From positions 2,170,001 to 2,234,000 of the forward strand of contig NZ_CP072934.1 in assembly GCF_024453815.1 (NCBI RefSeq): 64,000 bases of DNA, read 5' to 3'. The position numbers and the translations under genes are program-made. Positions 1 through 10,780 of the stretch are shown piece after piece. A model generated the notes under the pieces. It had not been told where the DNA came from and did not search any database. It was given only the letters and a program-made list of their open reading frames with translations. Each line of letters begins with the position of its first letter. Within the stretch, counting starts at the first letter, position 1. This DNA comes from Corynebacterium pseudogenitalium (GTDB lineage Bacteria; Actinomycetota; Actinomycetes; Mycobacteriales; Mycobacteriaceae).

Positions 1-1
1 C

Positions 2-739
2 AAAAAACATGGACGATTGCTCTACCAACGACACAACACCAAAGCCAAGCAAGCTCAACGCAAACGAAACGCCTCCCCGCCACATGTACGCGCCACAGCA
101 CCAGGCCAGGTACTGTGCTGGGACATTACCTTCTTGCCTGGCCAATACGTCGGACAAAACTTCGCATGCCACACGGTCATTGACCTGTACTCCCGCGCAA
201 TCGTTGGCTGCGTCGTAGCAGAACGCGAAAACAGCCACGTAGCAGCAGCAATGTTTGACGACATCCTGACTCGTTTTCCCCACGTGAAAACCGTGCACTC
301 TGATAACGGCAGTGCGATGACAAGCAAACGCCTCGGCAAACTCTTCGCCAAACACGGTGTGGCCCGCTCATTTAACCGGCCTCACACCAGCAACGACAAT
401 CCGCATACCGAGTCGGTATTCCACACGATGAAAGGCAGGACCTACTACCCGAAAACGTTTGCCACACTCGGCCACGCCAAAAACTGGCTCAACGAATGGG
501 TGCCGGTCTATAACGCCACTCCCCACAGTGGAATCAACTACTACCCACCACAAGCAATCCTCGACGGCACCTGGGACAAACTGCAACACCAACGCGAGGA
601 GGGGATGCGAAACGCGCTACGCGAAGGCATCATCACTCAACTTCCGAACACCGCAGCTGGCACAGGCATTCCGGCAGAAGTCAGCATCATCCGCACCACT
701 ACCCAAACCGCCCCGCCCCCACAACCCATCACGATCTAA
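2..739 (+). CDS. IS3-family transposase (OrfB), 5'-truncated by window edge
   Basis: The reading frame is open to the left edge, so the true start lies outside the window; the first in-window candidate is TTG at 17, but residues before it look like normal protein. It carries an integrase (rve, RNase H-fold) catalytic core with a visible DDE triad: the Asp in WDIT, the Asp in HSDNG about 60 residues later, and the Glu in HTES. The run TAPGQVLCWDITFLPG and the later YNATPHSGINYYPPQA are typical of IS3-group OrfB, which cuts and joins the element ends. After the stop there are about 240 bases before glf with no clear gene and no terminal repeat that I can pair, because the left end is not visible. 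Whether the element is intact cannot be judged. Confidence 0.85.
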   Translation, partial: KKHGRLLYQRHNTKAKQAQRKRNASPPHVRATAPGQVLCWDITFLPGQYVGQNFACHTVIDLYSRAIVGCVVAERENSHVAAAMFDDILTRFPHVKTVHSDNGSAMTSKRLGKLFAKHGVARSFNRPHTSNDNPHTESVFHTMKGRTYYPKTFATLGHAKNWLNEWVPVYNATPHSGINYYPPQAILDGTWDKLQHQREEGMRNALREGIITQLPNTAAGTGIPAEVSIIRTTTQTAPPPQPITI

Positions 740-979
740 CACCCAACCATGTTCACAACCACTTGACATAAAGCGTTTCGGTTGGGCGCCGAGACGTTTC
801 CCCAGGTCGCGCGAAGTCGACGCGGGAATTTGGTGCGCGTACAAGAGAAAGAGTGCCAATAGGCACAACCCGAATTACCCTAGACATTCAAACTAGCAGG
901 TAAGAAATGTTCTAGATATAAACGGGTGCGTCCTTTGGCACTCACCCCTCAAGACCCCGCCGAAACCCCAAGCGAACCC

Positions 980-2170
<1,191 letters not shown>

Positions 2171-2291
2171 TCACATTTCTTTTCGACGCCCCTCCGCACG
2201 ACACGCCAAGCCTCAAGATTCACTTGAGACTTTAACTTGCACTACACTTCACTGGAGTAACCTTTATCCCTATAGCCACAGGAGTTGAATC

Positions 2292-4178
2292 GTGCAACAA
2301 CGCAAACGCCTGAACGGGTCCCCCAGCAGGGTGCGCCCTCTCATGGCTGCGGTGATGTCCGTGGCCCTCGTTGTCGCCGGAGCGTTCGGCGGCAACCACA
2401 TTGTCCAGGTCCAGTCAGCGGCACCGGCGCAGATGGACGTCTATAACGCCAGCGAGTCCTTCGCCAAGGGTGCGAATATCACCGTGGATGACGCAGCGGT
2501 GCGCACCCAGGGCGGGGAGACCGAGGAGCGTCGTGTGGTCAAGGAGTTCACCCGCGACCGCGAGTTCACGCTGTTTGGCCTGACGTGGAAGGGCGACCGC
2601 GACATCGTCGCCTACGTGCGTGCCCAGCGTGCCGACGGCAGCTGGACGGAGTGGTTCGAGATGGATCCGCTCGATGCAGCACCCGGCACCGACACGTTTG
2701 GCACCGAGCCGATCTTCGTGGAGCCGACGAAGCGTGTTCAGGTCTCCACGGGCAACGTCGATCTCCTGGAGAACGGCCGCAAGGACTCCACTGCACCGAA
2801 TACGGCCACCGACATCCAGGCCGTATTTATCGACGGCGGCACCGGCACCGTCAACGGCAACATCAAACCAGTCGTGGACTCCTACACCTACGGCATGCCG
2901 AAGGTGATCACGCGCGCACAGTGGGGTGCGGGCAAGAACAGCAACCCGACGTACACCGCGCCGGTCACGGCCGCGACGGTCCACCACACCGCTGGTTCCA
3001 ACAACTACACCGAGGCGCAGGCGCCGGGCATCGTCCGCGGCATCTGGAACTACCACACCTACACCCTGGGCTGGGGCGATGTGGGCTACAACGCCATGGT
3101 GGATAAGTACGGCAACATCTACGAGGGCCGCTACGGCGGACTCGACCGTGCGGTCCAAGGTGCGCACGTGGGTGGTTTCAACCAGAACACCTGGGGCGTG
3201 TCCGTGCTGGGCAACTACCAGACTGCGGTGCCGACGCGTGCGTCGCTGCAGGCGCTGGGCGACATCATCGGTTGGAAGGCTGCTGTCTCCGGGTTCGACC
3301 CGATGGGTTCGAGCTACCACTACGCTGACTTCGATTTCAAGGGCAGCAAGTACCGCGCCGGCCAGGGCGGGATGTTCCCGAACATCAACGCGCACCGGGA
3401 CTTCCACTACAACGAGTGCCCAGGTCAGAACTTGTACAACCAGATGGGCACGGTGCGCACAATCGCGAACACGAAGTACCGCGCGCTGAAGAACTCTTCC
3501 GAGTTCACCCCACCGGGTGATTACACGGGTCCAGCCACCGACACCACGGTCGGCGACCTGCTCGACGCACTGGGCTCCGGGAAGAAGGAGTCAGGCACCG
3601 TCACGAACCCTGACGGCACCACGACCCAGGTGACCAACTCGGGCTCCTCCGACAACATTTCCCTGTCAGGTATTGCCTCGGGTGACGCGGTGGCGATCGC
3701 AGCGGCCGTCGGCACCTTGGCTGGCCTGATCTTCCTGTACGCGAAGGCGAACGACCTGCTGCCGGGAGGCATCCAGAACCTCGCAGGTGTGGAGATCGCT
3801 CCGGGGCTGACGCTGCAGCAGATCGCCCCGTACATCGAGCCGATGCTGAAGTTCGCTGGCCAGAACGACCTGGCTGCGGTGTGGAAGCAGTTCGAGCCGA
3901 CGCTCGGCGCCGTCATCGGTGGCGTCGGCGGCGTGGGCGGCAACGACTTCGGCTTCTTCCAGAACGGCATCGCCGTGCGCAACGCGAAGGGCGAAGCGTT
4001 CACGATGTTCACGAAGATCGCGAACGCCTGGCTCCAGCAAGGTCTCGACGCCGGCCCGCTCGGCCTGCCGGTCAACTCCGAGCACCCGATTGGCGACGGC
4101 CTCTTCCGCGTCGACTTCCAAGGCGGCGACATCACGTACAACCAGCACACCAACACCATCAACATTGGCGTGCACTAG
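2292..4178 (+). CDS. Secreted N-acetylmuramoyl-L-alanine amidase (PGRP) with LGFP repeat
   Basis: Predicted extracellular zinc amidase that cuts the lactyl-peptide bond of peptidoglycan. GTG start at 2292 is preceded by AGGAG. Residues 1-45 form a signal peptide (RKR, hydrophobic AAVMSVALVVAGAFGG). The PGRP/amidase_2 domain spans about 205-400: VITRAQWGAG, zinc His in TVHHTAGSNN (about 231), NINAHRDF and Cys in NECPGQN. A Ser/Thr/Gly linker follows, then a hydrophobic stretch near VAIAAAVGTLAGLIFLYA, and a C-terminal region containing GPLGLPVNSE, an LGFP repeat of the kind thought to anchor proteins in the corynebacterial envelope. 628 aa. Homologous architecture occurs in mycobacterial Rv3811 and corynebacterial relatives (family knowledge). 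The hydrophobic segment before the LGFP part is unusual for a freely secreted enzyme. Confidence 0.9.
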   Translation: MQQRKRLNGSPSRVRPLMAAVMSVALVVAGAFGGNHIVQVQSAAPAQMDVYNASESFAKGANITVDDAAVRTQGGETEERRVVKEFTRDREFTLFGLTWKGDRDIVAYVRAQRADGSWTEWFEMDPLDAAPGTDTFGTEPIFVEPTKRVQVSTGNVDLLENGRKDSTAPNTATDIQAVFIDGGTGTVNGNIKPVVDSYTYGMPKVITRAQWGAGKNSNPTYTAPVTAATVHHTAGSNNYTEAQAPGIVRGIWNYHTYTLGWGDVGYNAMVDKYGNIYEGRYGGLDRAVQGAHVGGFNQNTWGVSVLGNYQTAVPTRASLQALGDIIGWKAAVSGFDPMGSSYHYADFDFKGSKYRAGQGGMFPNINAHRDFHYNECPGQNLYNQMGTVRTIANTKYRALKNSSEFTPPGDYTGPATDTTVGDLLDALGSGKKESGTVTNPDGTTTQVTNSGSSDNISLSGIASGDAVAIAAAVGTLAGLIFLYAKANDLLPGGIQNLAGVEIAPGLTLQQIAPYIEPMLKFAGQNDLAAVWKQFEPTLGAVIGGVGGVGGNDFGFFQNGIAVRNAKGEAFTMFTKIANAWLQQGLDAGPLGLPVNSEHPIGDGLFRVDFQGGDITYNQHTNTINIGVH

Positions 4179-4191
4179 CAACGGCTAGCGG

Positions 4192-5652
4192 CTAGGCAAG
4201 GTTATAGGAACGGCGTACCGCATCTTCCCACGCGGCGACAAGCACTTCGCGAGTCGCCGCGTTTGCCGTATCTTCCCAGGTTGTGGGCGTGCCGAGGGAG
4301 AGTGGGGCGTCGAGAAGCCCGGCGCCCATCCCCGCTGCCGACGCTGCCCCCATGACGGTGGTTTCGATGTTGCCGGGGCGCACGACGCGGGTGCCCAGGA
4401 TGTCGGCCTGCATCTGCATGAGGAGGTCGTTGGAGGTCATGCCGCCGTCGACGCGCAGCTCGCGCAGTTCGACGCCCATCGCTTCGACGACCTCGCGGGT
4501 CTGTAGGCATGTTGCTTCGAGGGCGGCGCGCGCGATGTGGCGGCGGTCCACGAAGCGGGTCAGACCGGTGATGACGCCGCGGGCGTCCGGGCGCCAGCGC
4601 GGCGCGAACAGCCCGGAGAACGCAGGCACGATGACGACACCGCCGCTGTCCTGGACCTCGCTGGCGAGTTTCTCGGATTCGGCGGCGGTGCGCAGGATCC
4701 CGAGCTGGTCGCGAAGCCACTGGATGAGCGATCCGCCCACCGCGACGGAGCCCTCCAGGGCGTAGACGGCGGGCTGCCCGGCGCACTGGTAGGCAACGGT
4801 GCTGAGCATGCCGGTCTCGCTGAAGGTGGGCGTGGTGCCGGTGTTGAGCAGCATGAACAGGCCGGTGCCGTAGGTCATCTTCGCAGCACCCTCTTCGAGG
4901 CCGCCTTGGCCGAAGAGCGCCGACTGCTGGTCGCCGAGCACGCCGCAAATGGGCACGTTGGCCAGCGGACCCCGGTTGCGGACCTGGCCGAAGTCGCCGA
5001 CGGACGGGCGGATCTCCGGCAGGATTTCGGGCGGCACGCCGATGGCTTCGCACAGGTCGGGGTCCCACTGGAGGGTTTCCAGGTCCATCAGGAGGGTGCG
5101 GCTGGCGTTCGTGACGTCGGTGACGTGCAGTGCGTTGTCAGGGTCGCGCTGGCCGCCGGTGAGGTTCCAGATCAGCCAGGTATCCATGGTGCCTGCGAGC
5201 AGCTCGCCACGGGCAGCACGCTCGCGGGCGCCGTCGACGTGGTCGAGGATCCAGGCCCACTTCGGCCCGGCCGGGTACGAGTTGCGCAGCAGCCCGGTGG
5301 TGGCCTGGAACTCGGTGGCGTCGCCGTCGTAGGAGGTGCGGGTGTCCTGCCACACGATGGCGTTGTAGATGGGCATGCCGGTTGCGCGTTCCCAGATGAC
5401 GGCGGTTTCACGCTGGTTGGTCAGGCCCAAAGTGGCGATGGCGGCTTCGTCGATATCTGCGCTGGCCACGGCGTCGCTCATGGCGCGGCGCGTGTTGCGC
5501 CAGATCTCGAGTGGGTCGTGCTCGACCCAGCCTTCGCGCGGCAGGATCTGCCGGTGCTCGAACTGCGCCTGCGCGATCACCTTGCCGCCCGTAGTGGCGA
5601 CTACGAACCGGGTTGATGTTGTGCCTTGATCAATAGCCGCCAGCAACGTCAT
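4192..5652 (-). CDS. glpK: Glycerol kinase
   Basis: FGGY-family kinase that phosphorylates glycerol to sn-glycerol 3-phosphate with ATP; cytoplasmic. The 486-aa protein has the N-terminal ATPase motif [13 protein letters not shown], the FGGY_1 domain with GLTNQRET and [10 protein letters not shown], and the C-terminal FGGY_2 domain with [11 protein letters not shown] and [14 protein letters not shown]. Length is close to the usual 495-505 aa. ATG lies 3 bp after the stop of the HAD gene, and the run serS - acyltransferase - HAD phosphatase - glpK is continuous on the minus strand with 0-4 bp gaps or overlaps, so it is very likely one operon. The product, glycerol 3-phosphate, is the acceptor for acyltransferases of the kind encoded two genes upstream, which fits a lipid-precursor role. 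Confidence 0.96.
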   Translation of the reverse strand: MTLLAAIDQGTTSTRFVVATTGGKVIAQAQFEHRQILPREGWVEHDPLEIWRNTRRAMSDAVASADIDEAAIATLGLTNQRETAVIWERATGMPIYNAIVWQDTRTSYDGDATEFQATTGLLRNSYPAGPKWAWILDHVDGARERAARGELLAGTMDTWLIWNLTGGQRDPDNALHVTDVTNASRTLLMDLETLQWDPDLCEAIGVPPEILPEIRPSVGDFGQVRNRGPLANVPICGVLGDQQSALFGQGGLEEGAAKMTYGTGLFMLLNTGTTPTFSETGMLSTVAYQCAGQPAVYALEGSVAVGGSLIQWLRDQLGILRTAAESEKLASEVQDSGGVVIVPAFSGLFAPRWRPDARGVITGLTRFVDRRHIARAALEATCLQTREVVEAMGVELRELRVDGGMTSNDLLMQMQADILGTRVVRPGNIETTVMGAASAAGMGAGLLDAPLSLGTPTTWEDTANAATREVLVAAWEDAVRRSYNLA

Positions 5653-5655
5653 GAG

Positions 5656-6483
5656 TTAAAACCAGTGCTCCAGTACTTGTGCCACGCCGTCTTCATCATT
5701 CGATGCGGTCACAATATCAGCGGCGTCCTTCACCGCGTCCGTCGCGTTGCCCATGGCAACGCCCATGCCGGCCCACGCCAGCATCTCAACATCGTTTTGC
5801 ATGTCGCCGAACGCCACCACCTGAGACGGGTCGATCCCGTATTGGGCCGCCAGGTAGGAAACACCTGCCGCCTTGGTCACGCCGGGGCGCGAGAACTCGA
5901 GCAGCCCCTCCTCCATGGAGTAGGTCACGTGCGCGATGTCCTGGTCGATCTCGGGGGCGATCATGTCGAACATCTCTGCTGCCATCAGGTCCGGGCAGCG
6001 CACGAGCAGCTTCGCCGCAGGTTCTGCCAGCAGCTCCTCGACGTGGACGACGCCGAAGCGGGCGTCCCAGGCGTCCGGGTTGTACTCCGGCGTGATCAGG
6101 AAGCACTCTTCCTCCGGGTCGAGCGCGCTCTGGCTCAGCCGTTCCACCCCGTAGCCCACGGTCACGTCGGCTTCCCCCATCACCTTTTCGACGACCTCCA
6201 CGGTCTCCTGCATACTCTCCGGGGACAGCGCGAAGGATTTCACCACTTCGTCGTGTTCTGGGTCGTAGATGACGGCGCCGTTGGCGGCCACACAGACCGG
6301 CTCGAACGGCAGCTGCTCGAGCACCGGCAGCAGCCAGCGGTGGGGGCGCCCGGTGGCCAGCCCGAACTTGGTTCCGCCGCGCACAGCCCGCGCGACGACC
6401 TCCAGCAGACGAGGTGTCACCCGTCCGTAGGAGTTGAGGAATGTGCCATCGATGTCACTGATGATCAGGCTGGGGGCGTTCAT
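5656..6483 (-). CDS. HAD-superfamily (Cof-type) phosphatase
   Basis: Predicted Mg-dependent sugar- or flavin-phosphate phosphatase of the Cof/IIB HAD subfamily. ATG at 6483 was chosen because it gives MNAPSLIISDIDGTFLN with the catalytic motif I (DxDGT) close to the N-terminus; the frame is open further upstream but runs into the acyltransferase gene. Motif II is in GLATGRP (T), motif III is a Lys in the GVTKAAGV region, and motif IV is GDMQNDVEML. 275 aa, typical length. The start lies 1 bp after the upstream stop, and the gene is followed by glpK 3 bp later. The substrate cannot be told from sequence. Confidence 0.9.
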   Translation of the reverse strand: MNAPSLIISDIDGTFLNSYGRVTPRLLEVVARAVRGGTKFGLATGRPHRWLLPVLEQLPFEPVCVAANGAVIYDPEHDEVVKSFALSPESMQETVEVVEKVMGEADVTVGYGVERLSQSALDPEEECFLITPEYNPDAWDARFGVVHVEELLAEPAAKLLVRCPDLMAAEMFDMIAPEIDQDIAHVTYSMEEGLLEFSRPGVTKAAGVSYLAAQYGIDPSQVVAFGDMQNDVEMLAWAGMGVAMGNATDAVKDAADIVTASNDEDGVAQVLEHWF

Positions 6484-6484
6484 G

Positions 6485-7306
6485 TTATTTCCCTTTCTTT
6501 GCCTCGCGTTCTTTTCGGCGAATTTCGGCTGCTTCTTCAAGAGTCGGTGCGCTCCCTCCGAGCGAGGCCGGCATCCATGGCTCGCCGGGCTCGAAGGGTC
6601 CGAAGCGCGTTTCGTATTCGGCGCGGGTGGTCTCCAGCATGGCTTCCATCGCTGCCTTGAGCCTACCCGTGGCTTCTTCAACGGTGCCGTCGACAGCAAC
6701 GGGTTCCCCGTAGCGGATGATGACCGGAATGCCCGAGCGTCCGAGCCGTTTCGGCTGGTCTTTGGTCCACAGGCGCTGGGAGCCCCAGATCACGCAGGGC
6801 ACGAGCGGCACTCCGGCCTGGCGAGCGATGCGCACGGCGCCCGTCTTAAAGTCCGCAATCTCGAAGGAGCGCGAAATCGTGCCCTCCGGGAAGATGCCGA
6901 CGATCGCCCCTTCGCGCAGGGCGGCAACGGCGGCGTCGATAGCCCCGGCGCCCGCCGAGCGGTCCACAGGGACGTGCCCCATGTTGCGCAGCAGCCACCG
7001 CAGCACCGGAATGCCGAAGACTTCCTTCTTCGCCATGAACCGCACCAGGCGCTCCCCGCGCAGGTACGGGCCAATGCCCGCCAGCATGAAGTCAAGGTAG
7101 CCGGTGTGGTTGATCGCCAGCATCGCCCCGCCGTCCAGCGGGACGTGCTCGAGGCCGTGGACCGTCGCCTTCGTCCCGGCGAACCGGAAGTAGCGCTTTG
7201 CCGCGCGCACAATCCGCTGGTAGAAGCGGTTCTGCATATCACCGCTGTGCGGCCGCGGGGCGGTATAGCCGTCTGCTACTTCAAACAGTCCATCAATCGT
7301 GCGCAT
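6485..7306 (-). CDS. 1-acyl-sn-glycerol-3-phosphate acyltransferase-like protein (PlsC family)
   Basis: Predicted membrane-associated acyltransferase of phospholipid synthesis. The HX4D catalytic motif is INHTGYLDF and the second glycerol-phosphate-binding motif is FPEGTIS; both are in the usual order and spacing. 273 aa from ATG at 7306, which overlaps the serS stop as TAATG, so translation is probably coupled; an in-frame codon 30 bases further upstream would lie deeper in serS and is less likely. Basic and Ser/Glu-rich C-terminus ends in RKEREAKKGK. Position between serS and a HAD phosphatase-glpK pair is conserved in Corynebacterium as I recall it. The exact acceptor (glycerol-3-P, lysophosphatidate or another lipid) is unknown. 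Confidence 0.9.
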   Translation of the reverse strand: MRTIDGLFEVADGYTAPRPHSGDMQNRFYQRIVRAAKRYFRFAGTKATVHGLEHVPLDGGAMLAINHTGYLDFMLAGIGPYLRGERLVRFMAKKEVFGIPVLRWLLRNMGHVPVDRSAGAGAIDAAVAALREGAIVGIFPEGTISRSFEIADFKTGAVRIARQAGVPLVPCVIWGSQRLWTKDQPKRLGRSGIPVIIRYGEPVAVDGTVEEATGRLKAAMEAMLETTRAEYETRFGPFEPGEPWMPASLGGSAPTLEEAAEIRRKEREAKKGK

Positions 7307-8559
7307 TAGGGAACCAGTACGTCCTTCCCAACCCACGGGCGCAGCGCCTCAGGCACCTTCACGGAGCCGTCGGCCTGCTGGTTGTTCTCGAGGATGGCGA
7401 CGAGCCAGCGCGTCGTCGCGAGCGTGCCGTTCAAGGTGGCGGCGGTCTGGGTCTTGCCGTTCTCGTCGCGGTAGCGGATGGACAGGCGGCGCGCCTGGAA
7501 CGTGGTGCAGTTCGAGGTCGACGTCAGCTCGCGGTACGTATCTTGCGACGGCACCCACGCCTCGGTGTCGAACTTGCGTGCAGCGGACGAGCCGAGGTCA
7601 CCAGCGGCGACGTCGATAATGCGGTACGGCACCTCGACTGCGGCGAGCATCTCGCGCTCGAGTCCGAGCAGCTTCTGGTGCATCTCTTCGGCGTCCTCAG
7701 GCTTGCAGTACGCGAACATCTCCAGCTTGTCGAACTGGTGGACGCGCAGGATACCGCGGGTGTCCTTGCCATAGGAGCCGGCCTCGCGGCGGAAGCAGCT
7801 GGACCAGCCGGCATAGAGCAGCGGGCCGTCCGAGAGGTCAATAATTTCGTCGGTGTGGTAGCCGGCCAGCGCCACCTCAGAGGTGCCAACCAGGTAAAGG
7901 TCGTCGCGCTCGAGGTAGTAGATCTCCTCGTCATGCTCGTCAAGGAAACCAGTACCCTGCATGACGTCCGGGCGGACCAGGACCGGCGGGATCATGACCT
8001 TGAAGCCGGCCTCGCGGGCTTTCTGCGCGGCGAGCATCATCATGCCCAGCTGCATCCAGGCGCCGTCGCCGACCAGGTAGTAGAAGCGCGCGCCGCCAAC
8101 CTTGGTGCCACGCTTCATGTCAATAATCCCGAGGTTCTCACCCAGCTCGAGGTGGTCCTTCACCTCAAAGTCGAAGGTCGGGACCTCGCCGACGTGCTCG
8201 AGGACCACGAAGTCCTCCTCGCCGCCAGCCGGTGCGCCCTGGATCGGGTTCGGGATCTTGTACTGCAAGTCCTGCACGGCCTGCTCTGCCTCAGCCTGCT
8301 TGGCCTCGGCGGCCTTCACCTTAGCCTTGAGTTCGTTCGAGCCCTCGAGCAGCGCCGGGCGCTCCTCCGGGGAAGCCTGGCCAATCTTCTTGCCGAAGGC
8401 CTTCTGCTCCGCACGCAGCTCATCTGCTGCCTGGATAGCCTCGCGGCGCTGCTCGTCGGCCGCTAGCAGCTGATCGACGAGGGAGGGATCCTCGCCACGG
8501 GCGGTTTGGGACTCTCGGACGTCGTTTGCATTCTCGCGCAGAAATTTCAGATCAATCAC
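7306..8559 (-). CDS. serS: Seryl-tRNA synthetase
   Basis: Class II aminoacyl-tRNA synthetase that charges tRNA-Ser (and tRNA-Sec where present). GTG at 8559 gives the canonical N-terminus [10 protein letters not shown]; upstream in-frame codons would add a non-conserved tail. Residues about 30-100 form the coiled-coil tRNA-binding arm ([19 protein letters not shown] and following). Class II motifs are visible: [12 protein letters not shown] (motif 1 side), [21 protein letters not shown] (motif 2) and [19 protein letters not shown] (motif 3). 417 aa. A -10-like TAGAGT ends 7 bases before the GTG with no Shine-Dalgarno, which suggests a leaderless mRNA. First gene of the serS-acyltransferase-HAD-glpK operon; divergent from farR. 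Confidence 0.97.
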   Translation of the reverse strand: MIDLKFLRENANDVRESQTARGEDPSLVDQLLAADEQRREAIQAADELRAEQKAFGKKIGQASPEERPALLEGSNELKAKVKAAEAKQAEAEQAVQDLQYKIPNPIQGAPAGGEEDFVVLEHVGEVPTFDFEVKDHLELGENLGIIDMKRGTKVGGARFYYLVGDGAWMQLGMMMLAAQKAREAGFKVMIPPVLVRPDVMQGTGFLDEHDEEIYYLERDDLYLVGTSEVALAGYHTDEIIDLSDGPLLYAGWSSCFRREAGSYGKDTRGILRVHQFDKLEMFAYCKPEDAEEMHQKLLGLEREMLAAVEVPYRIIDVAAGDLGSSAARKFDTEAWVPSQDTYRELTSTSNCTTFQARRLSIRYRDENGKTQTAATLNGTLATTRWLVAILENNQQADGSVKVPEALRPWVGKDVLVP

Positions 8560-8647
8560 GCACACAACTCTACCCGGTTCCGCCCCTCCATACGCCACCT
8601 GCGCCGCCGCCCCGCTCTGGTAATAACCAGTGCGCTATGGTGGGGGT

Positions 8648-9397
8648 ATGTCCACGCCCGAGCAGCCCCCCACCGAAATCCAGGAAGGCCCCCTCCCGAA
8701 ACACGCGCAGCTGCGCATCATCCTCGAAGAGTACTGCCGCAATGAGCTGTCTCCAGGAGACCCGCTGCCCGGCGAACGCGCCCTCGAAGAAACCTATAAC
8801 GTCTCCCGCATCACGGTGCGTCGCGCGATCGGGGATCTCGTCGCCCAGGGGAAACTCCGCCGAGTCCGGGGCAAGGGCACGTTCGTGGCGCCGAGCCCGC
8901 TGGTGAGCAAGCTGCAGCTGGCAAGTTTTTCTGAGGAGATGCAGGCGCAGGGCGTAGTGGCGTCGTCAAGTATTTTGCTGGCGGAGCGCGCGCCAGCGCC
9001 TCAAGAAGTCGCTGAGTACTTCGGCACCCCGCCGCACACAGAGCACATCCACCTGCGTCGCCTCCGGCTTGGCGACGCCCAACCCTACGCCGTCGACGAC
9101 GGCTGGTACAACGGCGAGCTGGTCCCCGACCTGCTGGAACACGACCTGCAGGCGTCGGTGTACGAGGTACTCGATAAGCGTTACAACCTCGGCATCACCA
9201 AAGCTGAGCAGACCGTGACCGCCGTGAATGCCGGCGCGACCGTCGCCCCGTTACTCGAGGTGCCGGCGAACCGCGCGCTGCTGCGAATCGTGCGCTATGC
9301 GCAAAGCCATGGCACACGTGTGGAATACTGTGCCAGTGTGTACCGGACGGATCGTTATAGTCTGCACACACAGGTACTGCGCAACCTCGAGGGATAG
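8648..9397 (+). CDS. farR: GntR/HutC-family transcriptional regulator, FarR orthologue
   Basis: DNA-binding repressor with an N-terminal winged-helix GntR domain (residues about 17-85; PGDPLPGERALEETYNVSRITVRRAIGDLV is split here by motif: ELSPGDPLPGERAL then NVSRITVRRA) and a C-terminal UTRA effector domain (about 105-245). In C. glutamicum the gene next to serS at this position is farR (cg3202), reported to control amino acid biosynthesis genes; the orthology is inferred from synteny and family. ATG at 8648 is preceded by a G-run that could act as a ribosome site, and TATGGT ends 6 bases upstream, so the mRNA may be leaderless. The effector cannot be read from sequence. Confidence 0.85.
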   Translation: MSTPEQPPTEIQEGPLPKHAQLRIILEEYCRNELSPGDPLPGERALEETYNVSRITVRRAIGDLVAQGKLRRVRGKGTFVAPSPLVSKLQLASFSEEMQAQGVVASSSILLAERAPAPQEVAEYFGTPPHTEHIHLRRLRLGDAQPYAVDDGWYNGELVPDLLEHDLQASVYEVLDKRYNLGITKAEQTVTAVNAGATVAPLLEVPANRALLRIVRYAQSHGTRVEYCASVYRTDRYSLHTQVLRNLEG

Positions 9398-9400
9398 GAA

Positions 9401-10417
9401 ATGCACATGGCTAGCAGGACAACAGCGCTGCGCGGCTTTCTCGTCGCGCTGCTCGCGGGTGCGGTCGGCTTCGGCTCCTACACCTACAACGCCTCACCCG
9501 CGCCGCAAGGCGGCACTGATGCATCTGGGGTATCGACGTCCACTCCGAAGCGACAGAGCAAGAACAAGCCAGCGCCGTTCACCACGGCGGACCAAGGCGC
9601 CTGCCTGACCTGGGAAGCCGATGCCGAGGGCCACATCACCGCCTTCGAGCAAACCGACTGCGCACTCGAGCACCGCTTTGAAATCTCCGCGCGCGAGGAC
9701 CTGGCCACCTATCCCACCTCCGAGTTCGGGCCGTCTGCGCCGATGCCGAACCAGACCCGCCAGGCACAGCTGCGCGAGGAGCTGTGCGGAGGCGCAACCC
9801 TGCGCTACCTCAACGGCGCCTTCGACCCGAACGGGCGCTACTCCATCGCGCCGATCCTGCCACCCGCGGCCGCGTGGGAAGAGGGTGACCGCACCATGCT
9901 GTGCGGCCTGCAGGAAACCGACCGCGACGGCACCCCAATCCTGACCACGGGCCGCGTGTCCGAGCAGGACCAGGCGCGCACCTTTAATCCCGGGGAGTGC
10001 GTAGCCATCGACGGCACCTCCAGCCTGAGCAGCGTGGATTGCAACGAGCCACACCAGATGGAGATCACCAGCACGGTGGACCTCGCACCGGTTTTCCCCG
10101 ACCACACCCCGAGCATCGAGGAGCAGGACAACCACCTTCGCGACGTATGCACCGACGCCGCCCAGAAGTACATGGGCGCGGAGGAAAACCTCTACCAGAT
10201 CGCGCTGCAGCCGTTCTGGACCACGCAGAAGCCGTCCGCATGGGAGGGTGGCTCGCACAGCGTGAACTGCGCGCTGGTCTTTTCGAATCCGGAGGGGCAG
10301 TTCGCTACCCTGACCGGGTCCGCGACCGCCGGGCGCGAAGTGCTCAAGATCGACGGCAACCCGCCACCGGAGCGTCCCGAGCGCCGCCCGCTTCGGGAGG
10401 AGCAGCCCCGACCATGA
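9401..10417 (+). CDS. Septum-formation family protein, membrane-anchored
   Basis: 338-aa protein with one N-terminal membrane segment or signal anchor (TALRGFLVALLAGAVGFGSY, about residues 8-28), a short Pro/Lys linker, and two extracellular cysteine-containing halves typical of the Septum_form family: ACLTWEA...TDCALEHRFEI and ECVAIDG...VDCNEPHQMEIT. The paired CLTW/CALEH and CVAI/CNEPH patterns suggest disulfides and a duplicated domain. The Pro/Arg-rich tail ends RPEPRRPLREEQ-like. Its stop overlaps the start of the following small zincin gene (ATGA), so the two are translationally coupled and may work together at the envelope. The start could also be the ATG at 9407; the difference is two residues. 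Confidence 0.8.
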   Translation: MHMASRTTALRGFLVALLAGAVGFGSYTYNASPAPQGGTDASGVSTSTPKRQSKNKPAPFTTADQGACLTWEADAEGHITAFEQTDCALEHRFEISAREDLATYPTSEFGPSAPMPNQTRQAQLREELCGGATLRYLNGAFDPNGRYSIAPILPPAAAWEEGDRTMLCGLQETDRDGTPILTTGRVSEQDQARTFNPGECVAIDGTSSLSSVDCNEPHQMEITSTVDLAPVFPDHTPSIEEQDNHLRDVCTDAAQKYMGAEENLYQIALQPFWTTQKPSAWEGGSHSVNCALVFSNPEGQFATLTGSATAGREVLKIDGNPPPERPERRPLREEQPRP

Positions 10418-10764
10418 TGGAGCCGGTCAGCCAGGACGCCTTCGAGGAGATGATCAACGACGCCCTGGACACCATCCCCGAGGAGTTCGCCCGCCACATG
10501 ACGAACATGGTGGTGCTGGCCCGCGACTTCAACCCGGACGAACCCATGCTACTCGGACTGTTTGAGGGCATCCCCCTTACTGAGCAGCACTCAAACCACA
10601 GCGGGTTCCTGCCGGACGCGGTATTCGTGTACAAGGACGCACTCGAGGCGATGTGCAGCGACGAAGAAGAACTGCGCCACGAAGTAAAGGTGACCGTCCT
10701 CCACGAGGTCGGCCACTACTTCGGGCTCGAGGAGCACGAGCTGCACGAACTCGGCTGGGGTTAG
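10414..10764 (+). CDS. Small zincin-like metallopeptidase
   Basis: 116-aa cytoplasmic protein of the metallopeptidase family annotated as possibly Zn-dependent (Zincin_1). The HExxH-type zinc site is HEVGHYFGLEEHEL near the C-terminus, where the two His and Glu would hold zinc and water, and the later Glu/His are conserved in the family. The acidic N-terminal half (FEEMINDALDTIPEEF) is the family signature. ATG overlaps the previous stop (ATGA), and the second Met directly behind is an alternative start. Activity has not been shown for most relatives; treat as a predicted peptidase. Convergent with pheA, 16 bp apart. Confidence 0.85.
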   Translation: MMEPVSQDAFEEMINDALDTIPEEFARHMTNMVVLARDFNPDEPMLLGLFEGIPLTEQHSNHSGFLPDAVFVYKDALEAMCSDEEELRHEVKVTVLHEVGHYFGLEEHELHELGWG

Positions 10765-10780
10765 CCGAAGCTATCCCTGC

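Noticed and set aside
2224..2248. TTGAGA/TACACT promoter for the amidase gene
   Set aside because: The spacing of 13 bases is too short for a sigma-A promoter; no better pair could be chosen.
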